Positions 16,978-25,796 of a DNA stretch of 64,000 bases are shown piece by piece. The DNA is from Roseateles aquatilis (GTDB taxonomy: Bacteria > Pseudomonadota > Gammaproteobacteria > Burkholderiales > Burkholderiaceae_C): positions 1 to 64,000 of the forward strand of contig NZ_NIOF01000002.1 of the NCBI RefSeq assembly GCF_002205645.1, read 5' to 3'. The position numbers were made by a program, and so were the translations under genes. The number at the start of each line of letters is the position of its first letter. Within the stretch, counting starts at the first letter, position 1. Below the pieces are notes generated by a model. It was not told where the DNA came from. It made no database searches and saw only the letters and a program-made list of their open reading frames with translations.

Positions 16978-18287
16978 TCGGACGATTTGCGCGATCGACG
17001 GGCCGGGCTGGCGGCACGTTTCGGCGCGGCTTGCTGGTGCAACGGGGCCGCATCGTACTTGGCGATGAAGTCGCGGACCACCGGGTAGACCTTCTCGCGC
17101 CAGCGACGGCCCGAGAAGATGCCGTAGTGGCCCGCGCCGATCGCGTCGTAGTGGAACTGGTCCTTCGCGCCGATGCCGCTGCACAGCTCGTGCGCCGCGC
17201 GGGTCTGGCCGGCGCCGGAGATGTCGTCCAGCTCGCCCTCGACCGTCAGCAGCGCTGTCTGGTGGATGTCCTGCGGGCGCACCAGCTGGCCGCGCACGTC
17301 CCAGGTGCCGTTGACCAGCGCGAAGTCCTGGAAGACCGTCTTGATCGTGTCGAGGTAGTACTCGGCCGGCATGTCCAGCACGGCGTTGTACTCGTCGTAG
17401 AAGCGGCGGTGGGATTCGGCGCTGTCGTCGTCGCCGCGGATCAGGTCGAGGAAGTAGTCGTAGTGCGAGGTCAGGTGGCGGTCCGGGTTCATCGCCACGA
17501 AGCCGGTGTGCTGCAGGAAGCCGGGATAGACCTCGCGGCCGGCGCCCGGGTAGGTGGTCGGGACGCGGTAGATGACGTTGTTCTCGAACCAGCTGTAGCT
17601 CTTGTTCATCGCCAGGTTGTTGACCGCCGTCGGGCTGCGGCGCGCGTCGATGGGACCGCCCATCATGGTCATCGAGCGCGGCGTGGTCTCGCCGTTGCTC
17701 GCCATCAGCGAGATCGCGGCCAGCACCGGCACCGTCGGCTGGCACACCGAGATCACATGGCAGTCCGCGCCGATGTGGCGGATGAACTCCTGGACGTATT
17801 CGATGTAGTCGTCGAGGTGGAACGGACCCGCCTCCAGCGGCACCATGCGCGCGTCGGTCCAGTCGGTGATGAAGACCTTGTGGTCCTTGAGCAGCTGCTT
17901 CACGGTCTCGCGCAGCAGCGTGCTGTGGTGGCCGGACAGCGGCGCGACGACCAGCACCGTGGGCTGCGCCTTCATCTTGCCCAGCACGTCCAGGTCATCG
18001 GTGTAGCGCTTGAAGCGCAGCAGCCGGCAGAACGACTTCTCCAGCGCGACCAGTTCCTGCACCGCCACTTCGACGCCGTCGACCGGCACGCCGCGGATGT
18101 CGAACTCCGGCTTCTCGTACTCCTTGGCCAGGCGGTGCATCAGGTCCAGGCCGGCCGACACGCGATGCGACAGCGGCGTGTGCGTGAACGGCGACAACGG
18201 GTGGCTGTACAGCTTGGCCGACGCGCCGGCGAACTCGGCGAAGGGGCTCAGGAGCGCGCGTTGGGTTTCGTAAAGCTGATAGAGCAT
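16974..18287 (-). CDS. phaZ: Intracellular polyhydroxyalkanoate depolymerase
   Basis: Enzyme of 437 residues that mobilises stored polyhydroxybutyrate granules. It has the N-terminal MLYQLYETQRALLSPFAEFA of the PhaZa1 class and an alpha/beta-hydrolase core with HVISVCQPTVPVLAA. The nucleophile is Cys182 in place of serine, as in Ralstonia PhaZa1. The late GAGHYGIFSGRRWRE holds the catalytic His. The start was set at this methionine because the family begins here; in-frame codons upstream encode an unrelated Pro-rich stretch. It shows that the organism stores PHA. Confidence 0.94.
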   Translation of the reverse strand: MLYQLYETQRALLSPFAEFAGASAKLYSHPLSPFTHTPLSHRVSAGLDLMHRLAKEYEKPEFDIRGVPVDGVEVAVQELVALEKSFCRLLRFKRYTDDLDVLGKMKAQPTVLVVAPLSGHHSTLLRETVKQLLKDHKVFITDWTDARMVPLEAGPFHLDDYIEYVQEFIRHIGADCHVISVCQPTVPVLAAISLMASNGETTPRSMTMMGGPIDARRSPTAVNNLAMNKSYSWFENNVIYRVPTTYPGAGREVYPGFLQHTGFVAMNPDRHLTSHYDYFLDLIRGDDDSAESHRRFYDEYNAVLDMPAEYYLDTIKTVFQDFALVNGTWDVRGQLVRPQDIHQTALLTVEGELDDISGAGQTRAAHELCSGIGAKDQFHYDAIGAGHYGIFSGRRWREKVYPVVRDFIAKYDAAPLHQQAAPKRAASPARRSRKSSE

Positions 18288-18467
18288 GGCGACCTCGGGA
18301 GGGGGAGGGAGGCTGTGGGAATTGAGAACGGCAAACGCTCGAAGGCGCCCGGGACCCGTTGTGCAATGCAGCAATTCTAGGTCCCGGCTGTCTCAAGTGT
18401 GTGTCGCCGCACACTGGAGCGCCGTCATCAGGGTGACTCCGAACTGCTGAAATCGCCATAAATGCGC

Positions 18468-18499
18468 AGGGCCGGCCCGCTTTTCGCGAGGCCGGCCCT
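18468..18499 (-). terminator. Strong hairpin after the aminotransferase gene
   Basis: AGGGCCGGCC and GGCCGGCCCT form a perfect ten-base stem with a 12-base loop, about 55 bases past the stop at 18554. No clear T-run follows on the minus strand. Confidence 0.5.
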
Positions 18500-18553
18500 G
18501 GGGATGGACATGCGCGGGCGATCAGCGACCGCCGCGTGGAGGTGTCCGCGTGC

Positions 18554-19756
18554 TCAGCCTTTCTTGACCGCCGCGATGGCGGCGGCGACCGGCTTGAGGT
18601 TCTTGCTGTTCAGCGCGGCGACGCAGATGCGGCCGGAATCGACGCCGTAGACGCCGAACTCGCTGCGCAGGCGCTGCATCTGCTCGGCGGACAGGCCGCT
18701 GTAGCTGAACATGCCCTTCTGGCGGGTCACGAAGCTCAGGTCCTCGGTGATGCCGGCGGCTCGCAGCTCGGTGACGAGCGCCTCGCGCATCTGGCGGATG
18801 CGCACGCGCATGCCGGCCAGTTCCTCCTCCCACTGGGCGCGCAGCGCGGGCGTCGACAGCACGGTGGCCACGACTTGCGCGCCGTGCGTCGGCGGGTTGG
18901 AGTAGTTGGTGCGGATGACGATCTTGAGCTGGCTCAGCACCTTCGCGGTCTCGTCGGCGGTGGCGCAGACGACGCTCAGGGCGCCGACGCGCTCGCCGTA
19001 CAGCGAGAAGCTCTTGGAGAAGCTGGTCGAGACGAAGAAGTCCAGGCCGGCGCCCAGGAACTGCTGGATCACCGCGCCGTCCTCGGCGATGCCCTCGCCG
19101 AAGCCTTGATAGGCCATGTCCAGGAAGGCGACCAGGCCGCGCGCGCTGACGGCCTCGACGACCTGCGCCCACTGCGCGGGCGTCAGGTCGTAGCCGGTCG
19201 GGTTGTGGCAGCAGGCGTGCAGCACGACGACGGTGCCGGCCGGGGCGGCGGTCAGCGCGGCCAGCATGGCGGGGAAGTCGATGCCGCGATGGGCGGCGTC
19301 GTAGTAGGGGTAGGTCTCGACCGTGAAACCGGCGTTGGTGAACAGCGCGCGGTGGTTTTCCCAGGACGGATCGGAGATCAGCACCTTGGCCGCGGGGTTC
19401 AGCCGCTTCAGGAAGTCCGCGCCGATCTTCAGGCCGCCGGTGCCGCCCAGGGCCTGCACGGTCGCGACACGCCTGGCGCGCAGCACCTCGGCGTCCTGGC
19501 CGAAGACCAGCGCCTGCACGGCCTGGTCATAGGCCACGATGCCGTCGATCGGCAGGTAGCCGCGCGGCTTGGGGGCGGCCTGCATCTGCGCCTCCGCGGC
19601 GGCCACGCAGGCCAGCAGCGGCAGCTTGCCGTTGTCGTCGTAATAGACGCCCACGCCCAGGTTGACCTTGTCGGGATTCGTGTCGGCGTTGAATTGCTCG
19701 TTCAGACCCAGGATGGGGTCGCGGGGGGCCATGGCGACGGCGGCGAACAAGGACAT
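18554..19756 (-). CDS. tyrB: Aromatic amino acid aminotransferase (class I, TyrB/AspC type)
   Basis: PLP enzyme of 400 residues that transaminates aspartate, tyrosine and phenylalanine with 2-oxoglutarate. Family landmarks are DPILGLNEQFNADTNPDKVNLG at the start, CCHNPTGYDL, and the PLP lysine K248 in STSFSKSFSLYGERVGAL. IRTNYSNPPTHGAQVV carries the TyrB-type substrate-site residues, and GMFSYSGL precedes the carboxylate-binding Arg in GRICVAALN. The length is normal. It diverges from uvrB with about 165 bases between them. Confidence 0.93.
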   Translation of the reverse strand: MSLFAAVAMAPRDPILGLNEQFNADTNPDKVNLGVGVYYDDNGKLPLLACVAAAEAQMQAAPKPRGYLPIDGIVAYDQAVQALVFGQDAEVLRARRVATVQALGGTGGLKIGADFLKRLNPAAKVLISDPSWENHRALFTNAGFTVETYPYYDAAHRGIDFPAMLAALTAAPAGTVVVLHACCHNPTGYDLTPAQWAQVVEAVSARGLVAFLDMAYQGFGEGIAEDGAVIQQFLGAGLDFFVSTSFSKSFSLYGERVGALSVVCATADETAKVLSQLKIVIRTNYSNPPTHGAQVVATVLSTPALRAQWEEELAGMRVRIRQMREALVTELRAAGITEDLSFVTRQKGMFSYSGLSAEQMQRLRSEFGVYGVDSGRICVAALNSKNLKPVAAAIAAVKKG

Positions 19757-19922
19757 GGGAACGTTCCTGACAGTGCGTTGGCAAGAGAGGGGAAGGCGGT
19801 GACCGGTGAAAGCGGTCCGGCTGCGCTACGCTGTCGTGTTCTGACGCCAGCGGCGCCCCGAGGCGCCCAGCGAAGCCTGCCGATTGTAGGCAGGGAATGG
19901 GCCTTGCCCCTGGGAAACCCTG

Positions 19923-22091
19923 ATGACCCGATCCACCGCCGCCACGCCCGAAACCCCCGTCGCCAAGGGCCGAAAAGCCGCTTTGGCAGACACGGCCGAC
20001 ACCGTCGTGGCCGAGCCGCCGAAGGGCGAATTCGTCTCTTTCGAAGGCTCGCCGTTCCAGCTGTTCCAGCCCTATCCGCCGGCCGGCGACCAGCCGACCG
20101 CCATCCAGCAACTGGTCGAGGGCGTCCAGGACGGCGAGAGCTTCCAGACCCTGCTCGGCGTGACCGGCTCGGGCAAGACCTTCACGATGGCCAACACGAT
20201 CGCGCGGCTGGGCCGCCCGGCGATCGTCTTCGCGCCCAACAAGACGCTGGCCGCGCAGCTGTACAGCGAGTTCCGCGAGTTCTTCCCGAAGAACGCCGTC
20301 GAGTACTTCGTCAGCTACTACGACTACTACCAGCCCGAGGCCTACGTGCCGCAGCGCGACCTGTTCATCGAGAAGGACAGCGCGATCAACGAGCAGATCG
20401 AGCAGTTGCGCCTGTCCTGCACCAAGAGCCTGCTGGAACGGCGCGACGTGGTGATCGTGGCGTCGGTGTCGGCGATCTACGGCATCGGCAACCCGAGCGA
20501 CTACCACCAGATGGTCATGACGCTGCGCGTCGGCGACAAGGTCGGCCAGCGCGACGTGATCGCGCAGCTGGCGCGGATGCAGTACACGCGCAACGAGACC
20601 GAATTCACCCGTGGCCACTTCCGCGTCCGCGGCGACACCATCGACGTCTTCCCCGCCGAGCATTCGGAGCTGGCGCTGCGCATCGAGCTGTTCGACGACG
20701 AGGTCGAAGGCCTGCTGCTCTTCGACCCGCTCACCGGCCACATCCGCCAGAAAATCCCGCGCTTCACGGTCTACCCGTCCAGCCATTACGTGACGCCGCG
20801 CGACCGCGTGGTGGCCGCGATCGAGACCATCAAGGAAGAGCTGCGCGAGCGTGTCGCGTTCTTCATCAAGGAAGGCAAGCTGGTCGAGGCGCAGCGCCTG
20901 GAGCAGCGCACCCGCTTCGACCTGGAGATGCTGCAGGAGGTGGGGCACTGCAAGGGCATCGAGAACTACACCCGGCACCTGTCGCAGGCCGCGCCGGGCG
21001 ATCCGCCGCCCACGCTGGTGGACTACCTGCCGCCCGACGCGCTGATGTTCCTGGACGAGAGCCATGTGCTGATCGGCCAGTTCAGCGCCATGTACAACGG
21101 CGACCGGGCGCGCAAGAGCACGTTGGTGGAATTCGGCTTCCGCCTGCCGTCCGCGATGGACAACCGGCCGCTGAAGTTCGAGGAGTACGAGCGCAAGATG
21201 CGCCAGGCCATCTTCGTCAGCGCGACGCCGGGCGACTACGAGAAGCGCCAGGCCGGCGCGGTGGTGGAGCAAGTGGTGCGGCCGACCGGCCTGGTCGATC
21301 CGGTGGTCGAGGTCCGGCCCGCGGTGCATCAGGTCGACGACGTGTTGCAGGAGATCCGCGATCGCGTCGAGATCAACGAGCGGGTGCTGATCACGACGCT
21401 GACCAAGCGCATGGCCGAGCAGTTGACGGAGTACCTGAGCGACAACGGCGTCAAGGTCCGCTACCTGCATTCGGACGTGGACACGGTGGAGCGGGTGGAG
21501 ATCCTGCGCGACCTGCGGCTGGGGACCTTCGACGTGCTGGTGGGCATCAACCTGCTGCGCGAGGGCCTGGACATTCCGGAGGTCTCGCTGGTGGCGATCC
21601 TGGACGCGGACAAGGAAGGCTTCCTGCGCGCCGAGCGCAGCCTGATCCAGACGATCGGCCGCGCGGCTCGGAACGTCAACGGCAAGGCCATCCTGTACGC
21701 GGATCGCATCACCGAATCGATGAAGAAGGCCATCGGCGAGACCGAACGTCGCCGCGCCAAGCAGATCGAGTTCAATACCGCCAACGGCATCACGCCGCGT
21801 GGTGTCGTCAAGCGGATCAAGGAGCTGATCGAAGGTGTCTACAGCGACAAGCCGGGCCGCGACGACGCCAAGGTGATCCACGACGCCGCCGAGGTCGAGG
21901 CGATGAGCGAGAAGGACCTGGGCAAGCGCATCACGCAGCTGGAGAAGCAGATGCTGGAGCATGCGCGCAACCTCGAATTCGAGAAGGCGGCGCGCTTGCG
22001 CGATCAGCTGGCGCAGCTCAAGGAGCAAGCCTTCGGCGCCGCGGTGCACGACAACATCGTGCCGATCACGGCGGGGAAGGGTGGGAGGTGA
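19923..22091 (+). CDS. uvrB: Excinuclease ABC subunit B
   Basis: Damage-recognition helicase-like subunit of nucleotide excision repair, 722 residues. Walker A is [18 protein letters not shown] near residue 79. The beta-hairpin [21 protein letters not shown] is intact, as are LMFLDESHV, the helicase motifs [14 protein letters not shown] and [10 protein letters not shown], and the C-terminal UVR motif [20 protein letters not shown]. The first 35 residues are a non-conserved extension. The last 70 bases reappear, diverged, near 23.05 kb on the other side of the higBA cassette. Confidence 0.97.
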   Translation: MTRSTAATPETPVAKGRKAALADTADTVVAEPPKGEFVSFEGSPFQLFQPYPPAGDQPTAIQQLVEGVQDGESFQTLLGVTGSGKTFTMANTIARLGRPAIVFAPNKTLAAQLYSEFREFFPKNAVEYFVSYYDYYQPEAYVPQRDLFIEKDSAINEQIEQLRLSCTKSLLERRDVVIVASVSAIYGIGNPSDYHQMVMTLRVGDKVGQRDVIAQLARMQYTRNETEFTRGHFRVRGDTIDVFPAEHSELALRIELFDDEVEGLLLFDPLTGHIRQKIPRFTVYPSSHYVTPRDRVVAAIETIKEELRERVAFFIKEGKLVEAQRLEQRTRFDLEMLQEVGHCKGIENYTRHLSQAAPGDPPPTLVDYLPPDALMFLDESHVLIGQFSAMYNGDRARKSTLVEFGFRLPSAMDNRPLKFEEYERKMRQAIFVSATPGDYEKRQAGAVVEQVVRPTGLVDPVVEVRPAVHQVDDVLQEIRDRVEINERVLITTLTKRMAEQLTEYLSDNGVKVRYLHSDVDTVERVEILRDLRLGTFDVLVGINLLREGLDIPEVSLVAILDADKEGFLRAERSLIQTIGRAARNVNGKAILYADRITESMKKAIGETERRRAKQIEFNTANGITPRGVVKRIKELIEGVYSDKPGRDDAKVIHDAAEVEAMSEKDLGKRITQLEKQMLEHARNLEFEKAARLRDQLAQLKEQAFGAAVHDNIVPITAGKGGR

Positions 22092-22126
22092 GATTGGCGG
22101 GCGGCCGGGGTGGCGCTCGCCGGGAT
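22019..22126 (+). repeat. Direct repeat copy 1: uvrB 3' end
   Basis: This segment covers the last 24 codons of uvrB plus 35 bases beyond. It recurs at 23017-23119. By hand alignment the coding part has 9 differences in the first 58 bases, then a short gapped stretch; the last 29 bases (22098-22126) are identical to 23091-23119. Confidence 0.85.
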
Positions 22127-22127
22127 T

Positions 22128-22601
22128 TCAAGCGGGGGCCGGGGCGGCTTTGTGTGGCCCCCGCGGTTTTCTAGTCTTGGTGGCCGCTCGCGGAGGAGGG
22201 GCCTTGCTTGCCCCCGCTTTCGGCGGCGGTGCGGGGGGCATCGACTCGTTCAGGAGCACGTCGCCTGGGATGGACAGTCCCTTGCGCAGCTTGCGCATCA
22301 TCGCCAGCGTCAGCGGACGGGTGTGATTCAGCACCTCATAGACGCGGTTCGTCGCGCCGATGTACAGCGTCATGTCCTGAATGGACAGTCCGTTCTGTTC
22401 CATGCGGAATTTGATCGCCTCGATCGGATCGGGCGGGTCGATCGCGTGATGCTTGCTCTCGTAGGCCTCGACCAGCGCCAGTAGAACTTCGAATCGATCG
22501 CCTTCGGCCGTTCCGCGGCGAGGCGGATCGTTGAACAGCCGGGAGACCAACTTCAGCGTGGCCTTGTAGTCGGCCTCATTGCGAATGGGGCGGATGTGCA
22601 T
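22128..22601 (-). CDS. higA: HigA-type antitoxin (HTH, COG5499-like)
   Basis: Antitoxin and autorepressor of 157 residues. The N-terminal part (MHIRPIRNEADYKATLKLVS, then EGDRFEVLLALVEAYESKHH) and DPPDPIEAIKFRMEQNGLS are typical of the long HigA antitoxins paired with HigB. The helix-turn-helix covers about residues 70-105 (LSIQDMTLYIGATNRVYEVLN, PLTLAMMRKLRKGLSIP). The HTH is followed by an unusual 40-residue Pro/Ala/Lys-rich tail that runs into the uvrB terminator, so the gene may have gained this end on insertion. It starts three bases after the higB stop, toxin first. Confidence 0.9.
   Translation of the reverse strand: MHIRPIRNEADYKATLKLVSRLFNDPPRRGTAEGDRFEVLLALVEAYESKHHAIDPPDPIEAIKFRMEQNGLSIQDMTLYIGATNRVYEVLNHTRPLTLAMMRKLRKGLSIPGDVLLNESMPPAPPPKAGASKAPPPRAATKTRKPRGPHKAAPAPA
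22132..22170 (+). terminator. uvrB terminator
   Basis: GCGGGGGCC and GGCCCCCGC form a nine-base stem with a 15-base loop, followed by GGTTTTC. It starts 41 bases after the uvrB stop. The hairpin lies inside the 3' end of the convergent higA gene and encodes part of that protein's Pro/Ala/Lys-rich tail. Confidence 0.7.
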
Positions 22602-22604
22602 GGT

Positions 22605-22913
22605 TCACTCCATCTCTATGGTCGCGGCGTCGATCTTGTCGTACTGCGCGTGCGTACCAATGAACTTCACGTAGACCGAGGCGTAGTCATAGGCGACGGC
22701 GACCACGAGCCGGTAGTCGTTGCCCTTGATGTTGAAGACCACTCGGTTGTTGCCAACGAAGCTGGCGTTCCGATACTGGATCTTGATGTCCTGAGGCGAG
22801 TTCCACGACGCGCGGGATGCCTCGGCATACCAAGCCTTGAGCGGCTGTTCGGCAGTCCGATGAGATCTGAGACTCCAGAAGTCCGCCAGCGTCTTGCGGG
22901 CAACGATGTTCAT
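22605..22913 (-). CDS. higB: HigB-type mRNA interferase toxin
   Basis: Ribosome-dependent RNase of the RelE/HigB group, 102 residues. It shows MNIVARKTLADFWSLR, the helix EQPLKAWYAEASRASWNSPQDIK, the strand pair NNRVVFNIKGNDYRLVVAVAYD, and the C-terminal VYVKFIGTHAQYDKID with the conserved H-x-x-YD end. All parts of the fold appear intact. The start was chosen at the family methionine; the frame upstream passes through the operator-promoter and is not coding. Confidence 0.92.
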   Translation of the reverse strand: MNIVARKTLADFWSLRSHRTAEQPLKAWYAEASRASWNSPQDIKIQYRNASFVGNNRVVFNIKGNDYRLVVAVAYDYASVYVKFIGTHAQYDKIDAATIEME

Positions 22914-22939
22914 GGGCGGCGTTGGAAGCGCGGCAGTCC

Positions 22940-22968
22940 ATGATAGTCCCAATTTGGGACTATGGCAA
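22940..22968 (-). promoter_or_regulatory. higBA promoter with operator palindrome in the spacer
   Basis: On the minus strand, TTGCCA (-35, 22963-22968) and TATCAT (-10, 22940-22945) are exactly 17 bases apart. The spacer is occupied by a perfect palindrome with ten-base arms ATAGTCCCAA/TTGGGACTAT around one base (22943-22963). Binding of HigA here would block RNA polymerase directly, the usual autoregulation of such modules. The promoter lies 27 bases upstream of the higB ATG. Confidence 0.8.
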
Positions 22969-23016
22969 CGAAGTGCGCCGGTGATGACGCTCGGGCGGGA
23001 GCCCACTGGCGCGGTG

Positions 23017-23119
23017 CAAGGAGCACTCGTTCGGCGCCGTAGGCCACGACGACATCGTGCTGATCACGGCGGGGCGGACGGGAGGTGAGGCGGGCGGCCG
23101 GGGTGGCGCTCGCCGGGAT
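23017..23119 (+). repeat. Direct repeat copy 2: decayed uvrB 3' end
   Basis: Second copy of the uvrB tail, about 993 bases after the first. Its conceptual translation KEHSFGAVGHDDIVLITAG parallels [19 protein letters not shown] of UvrB. A one-base change of length near the end puts the old stop out of frame. It is not part of any gene now and marks the far side of the inserted higBA segment. Confidence 0.85.
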
Positions 23120-23126
23120 CCCGAGC

Positions 23127-23447
23127 CTATTGGAGGATCTGCGTGGAGTTCGGTACTGCGCGCGCTGCGCTTGCGCCGGCGCAGTCGCCGTATTCGAAGA
23201 AGCGCAGCATCACCTGTTTGTTCGCCGCGAGTGCCGCGGTCACCACGGCCAGGCGCGCTTTCGCTCCACTGTCATTCGCAGGCCCCAGACGAAAGTCCAT
23301 GTTGTTGAGGGTGACGATCAGGTAACCCTCTTGGGCGCCGTATTCGCCGACCTTCGTGGCCTGCGGGATGCCGGTGCAATTCGTCTCGGCCAATGCCGGC
23401 GTCGACGCCAACGCCGTCATGCCAATGGCCATCAGCAATGCCTTCAT
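23127..23447 (-). CDS. Small secreted protein, function unknown
   Basis: Predicted periplasmic protein of 106 residues. The signal peptide is plain (KALLMAIGMTALASTPALA with cleavage before ETNCTG). Two cysteines, in ETNCTGIP and EYGDCAGA, could form a disulfide. The mature domain has alternating strands (GYLIVTLNNMDFRLG, then ANKQVMLRFFEYGDC), a pattern seen in small subtilase-inhibitor-like or uncharacterised periplasmic proteins of beta-proteobacteria. The start is supported by GGGAGG just upstream. It begins only eight bases from the decayed uvrB copy and may have been next to uvrB before the insertion. Confidence 0.72.
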   Translation of the reverse strand: MKALLMAIGMTALASTPALAETNCTGIPQATKVGEYGAQEGYLIVTLNNMDFRLGPANDSGAKARLAVVTAALAANKQVMLRFFEYGDCAGASAARAVPNSTQILQ

Positions 23448-23621
23448 GGTTCCTCCCTGTTGCGGTGAATAAACCTCGCCGGCCTCTCGATTGGAGGCGG
23501 TCAAGTGAAGGCGTTGCTTATACCAGCCATGAAACGGCGCCCGTCAATTCGATCGGGCTCGGCGCTAACTTGGCTCACGGCCCTGGTATTTCATGAAGAT
23601 CGTTCGGGGTCTCGCAGAAGC

Positions 23622-24665
23622 CTAGGTCCCCGACACTTCGCGTGCTTCGGCAATCGACGCGATCCTTTCACCTGATTCATGCCCGCGCCGCACCCGATCC
23701 GGCGTCGACCCGGTCCATCCCCGGAACGCCCGATGGAATGAGTTCGACTCGTCGAATCCCAGCAGGAACGATATCTCGGCGATGGGCAGCGCCGTCTTCT
23801 CCAGATAGTGACGCGCCAGCGCCTCGCGTGTGCCGTTCAGGATCTGCTGGAAGCTTGTGCCCTCGGCATCGACGCGCCGCTGCAGCGTGCGTCGGCTCAT
23901 CCCCAGCTTGTGAGCGATGTCCTCGATGGTGACGAGGCCGCTTGGCAGCCCTTCGAACAGGGCTGCGCGGACGCGCTGGGTCGTCGTCGCCTGTGCATCG
24001 AGGTGGGACAGGCGCTGTCGCAGCTCGGGCTCGAACGCCGTCCAGAGCGGCTCGTTCGATGTCAGGAAAGGCCAAGTGGCGTCAGCGTTCGCGAAGCTGA
24101 CGAAGTGCCTCTCGCCGCGGACCGGCCGGACGCCCAGGAACTCCTCGTAGGGCGCGATGGGCGATGGCAACTCCTGCGTCTGCACCGCGACCGGCCGGAT
24201 GGTCTCGCGCGTGCCCATGCGCGCAAGCGTCACGCAGAACAGCAGCTCCATCACCACCAGCGACGCGGGTGGCGATACCGCAGGGTCCAGCCACGAGAAC
24301 TCGAGGGTCGTCAGGCCGTCCGCCTGGGTGACGTCCAGGCGCATCGGCGCGATCAGCGTCTTGTAGCGCCCAATGCGCTGCGCGGCCACGAGCATGTTCG
24401 GGCTGCACAGCGCTGCGAACAACACCGGCGAGAACGACTCGCTGCAGATGGCGCGGCAGAGCCTCAGGGGCAGCAGCGGATCGCCCACCGCGGCCTCGAT
24501 GCTGTTCCAGAGCCGGTAGAAGTCGGCGGACGCGAGCCGGACGGAGGGCTGAAGCAACAGATCGTCGGGAAGACCCGCCACGCGCAGGACGTCGGCAGGG
24601 ACGACGCCGAGATCCTTCAGCACCGTTCGCCAGGTGGTGTCGAGTGCGTATCCGGCGGATTCCAT
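23622..24665 (-). CDS. AraC-family transcriptional regulator (OruR/PF12625-like)
   Basis: Regulator of 347 residues. Residues about 20-205 form the all-helical ligand-binding domain of the AraC subgroup (ASADFYRLWNSIEAAVGDPLLP, RYKTLIAPMRLDVTQ). The C-terminal 100 residues hold two helix-turn-helix motifs (TIEDIAHKLGMSRRTLQRRV, then IAEISFLLGFDESNSFHRAF and RGWTGSTPDRVRR). The gene sits 56 bases downstream of an SDR gene on the same strand, so it probably controls that enzyme. The inducer is unknown. Confidence 0.9.
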   Translation of the reverse strand: MESAGYALDTTWRTVLKDLGVVPADVLRVAGLPDDLLLQPSVRLASADFYRLWNSIEAAVGDPLLPLRLCRAICSESFSPVLFAALCSPNMLVAAQRIGRYKTLIAPMRLDVTQADGLTTLEFSWLDPAVSPPASLVVMELLFCVTLARMGTRETIRPVAVQTQELPSPIAPYEEFLGVRPVRGERHFVSFANADATWPFLTSNEPLWTAFEPELRQRLSHLDAQATTTQRVRAALFEGLPSGLVTIEDIAHKLGMSRRTLQRRVDAEGTSFQQILNGTREALARHYLEKTALPIAEISFLLGFDESNSFHRAFRGWTGSTPDRVRRGHESGERIASIAEAREVSGT

Positions 24666-24721
24666 GGGTGCGGTGCTCTACTCATGCGCGGCATGCGCCA
24701 TCGGCGCATGCCGGGGTGCGC

Positions 24722-25543
24722 TCACGCGCCGATGGAGAATTGTGCCTTCATGCCGCCGAAGAACGCGGCATCGTCCGCTACGCGACGCGTCGCGAGTATC
24801 CGGATGGCATCCTCGCCAGCCTCGAAGCGAAGCCGGTCGCCGATGTCCGTCGCCGCGGCGTAGATCACCTCGGCGATCTGTTCCGGCCGCGAGCCGTTCG
24901 CCATCATCGGGCCCATCGCGCCCAGCACCGATTGCACCAGCGGTTGATAGGCGTCGAGCGCGAGGTCGTTGTTGAAGTCGAGCGAGCGGCCGCCGAAGTC
25001 CGTCAGGGTGACACCGGGCTCGACGACCCTCACGTGCACACCCAGGGGAGCCAGCTCGTACTGCAACGCTTCGGACAGCCCTTCGACCGCAAACTTCGTC
25101 CCGTGATAGAGCGAACCGAGCGGAAAGGCCATGCGGCCGCCCATCGACGAGACGTTGACGATGGTGCCGGCGCGGTGCTCGCGGAAGTGCGGCAACACGG
25201 CCTGCGTGGTCGCCAGAAGGCCGAGCACGTTGACGTCGAACTGGCGGCGGATCTTTTCCGCCGGTGTCGCCTCAAGCGGTCCGAAGACACCGTAGCCGGC
25301 ATTGTTCACGAGCACATCGATGCCTCCGAAGCGCGCGATGCCGGCGTCGACCGCCGCGCGGATCGAGTCGGCCTCCTGCACGTCGAGTCGTGCGAGAAGC
25401 ATGCGGTCGAGTTGACCGAACTCCGTTTCGCGCTCAGGCGTGCGCATGGTGGCAATCACGTTCCATCCTTTCGCATGGAAGTGCTTGGCGGTCGCGCGGC
25501 CAAGGCCGCTGGAGGTTCCGGTGATAAGTACGGTGCGGGTCAT
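24722..25543 (-). CDS. Short-chain dehydrogenase/reductase
   Basis: Cytoplasmic NAD(P)-dependent oxidoreductase of 273 residues, classical SDR type. The cofactor motif is TRTVLITGTSSGLGRATAKH, with a basic/neutral region after beta-2 (MRTPERE) that hints at NADP. NNAGYGVFGPLE and the active site NVSSMGGRMAFPLGSLYHGTK (Ser, then Tyr-x3-Lys) are intact. VEPGVTLTDFGGRS resembles the group of SDRs that act on retinol-like or steroid-like substrates, but the substrate is not known. The start is the ATG with the family N-terminus; codons upstream are not SDR-like. Confidence 0.9.
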   Translation of the reverse strand: MTRTVLITGTSSGLGRATAKHFHAKGWNVIATMRTPERETEFGQLDRMLLARLDVQEADSIRAAVDAGIARFGGIDVLVNNAGYGVFGPLEATPAEKIRRQFDVNVLGLLATTQAVLPHFREHRAGTIVNVSSMGGRMAFPLGSLYHGTKFAVEGLSEALQYELAPLGVHVRVVEPGVTLTDFGGRSLDFNNDLALDAYQPLVQSVLGAMGPMMANGSRPEQIAEVIYAAATDIGDRLRFEAGEDAIRILATRRVADDAAFFGGMKAQFSIGA

Positions 25544-25796
25544 GGCTGGGGGCTCCGTTGCAAGAGCCTTCAGCGTACGGACCTCGCGACGCCAGCACAG
25601 TGGCAATCCGCGCCAATCGGCAATCCGATCGCGCCATTCAATTGCCTTGCGCCAGTACCTGGACGTAAGACCAGAGCAATTTAGCCGGCCTGAACGCGAG
25701 CGCTTTTCAGCGGCCACATTGGGCCGGATACGGATGACGGCCTGGCGATGGAGCCGGCCTTCACGAGGCCCCCGCTCCGCTGCCAGAATCCACCTC

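Noticed and set aside
17031-18380. Long open frame opposite phaZ
   Set aside because: Same reason: low-complexity Val/Arg/His/Gln product antisense to a clear gene with intact catalytic residues.
19527-22049. 840-codon open frame opposite uvrB
   Set aside because: Antisense shadow of uvrB with biased His/Arg/Asp/Leu composition.
22914-23006. Longer N-terminus for HigB
   Set aside because: It would run through the operator palindrome and promoter; the family methionine is downstream.
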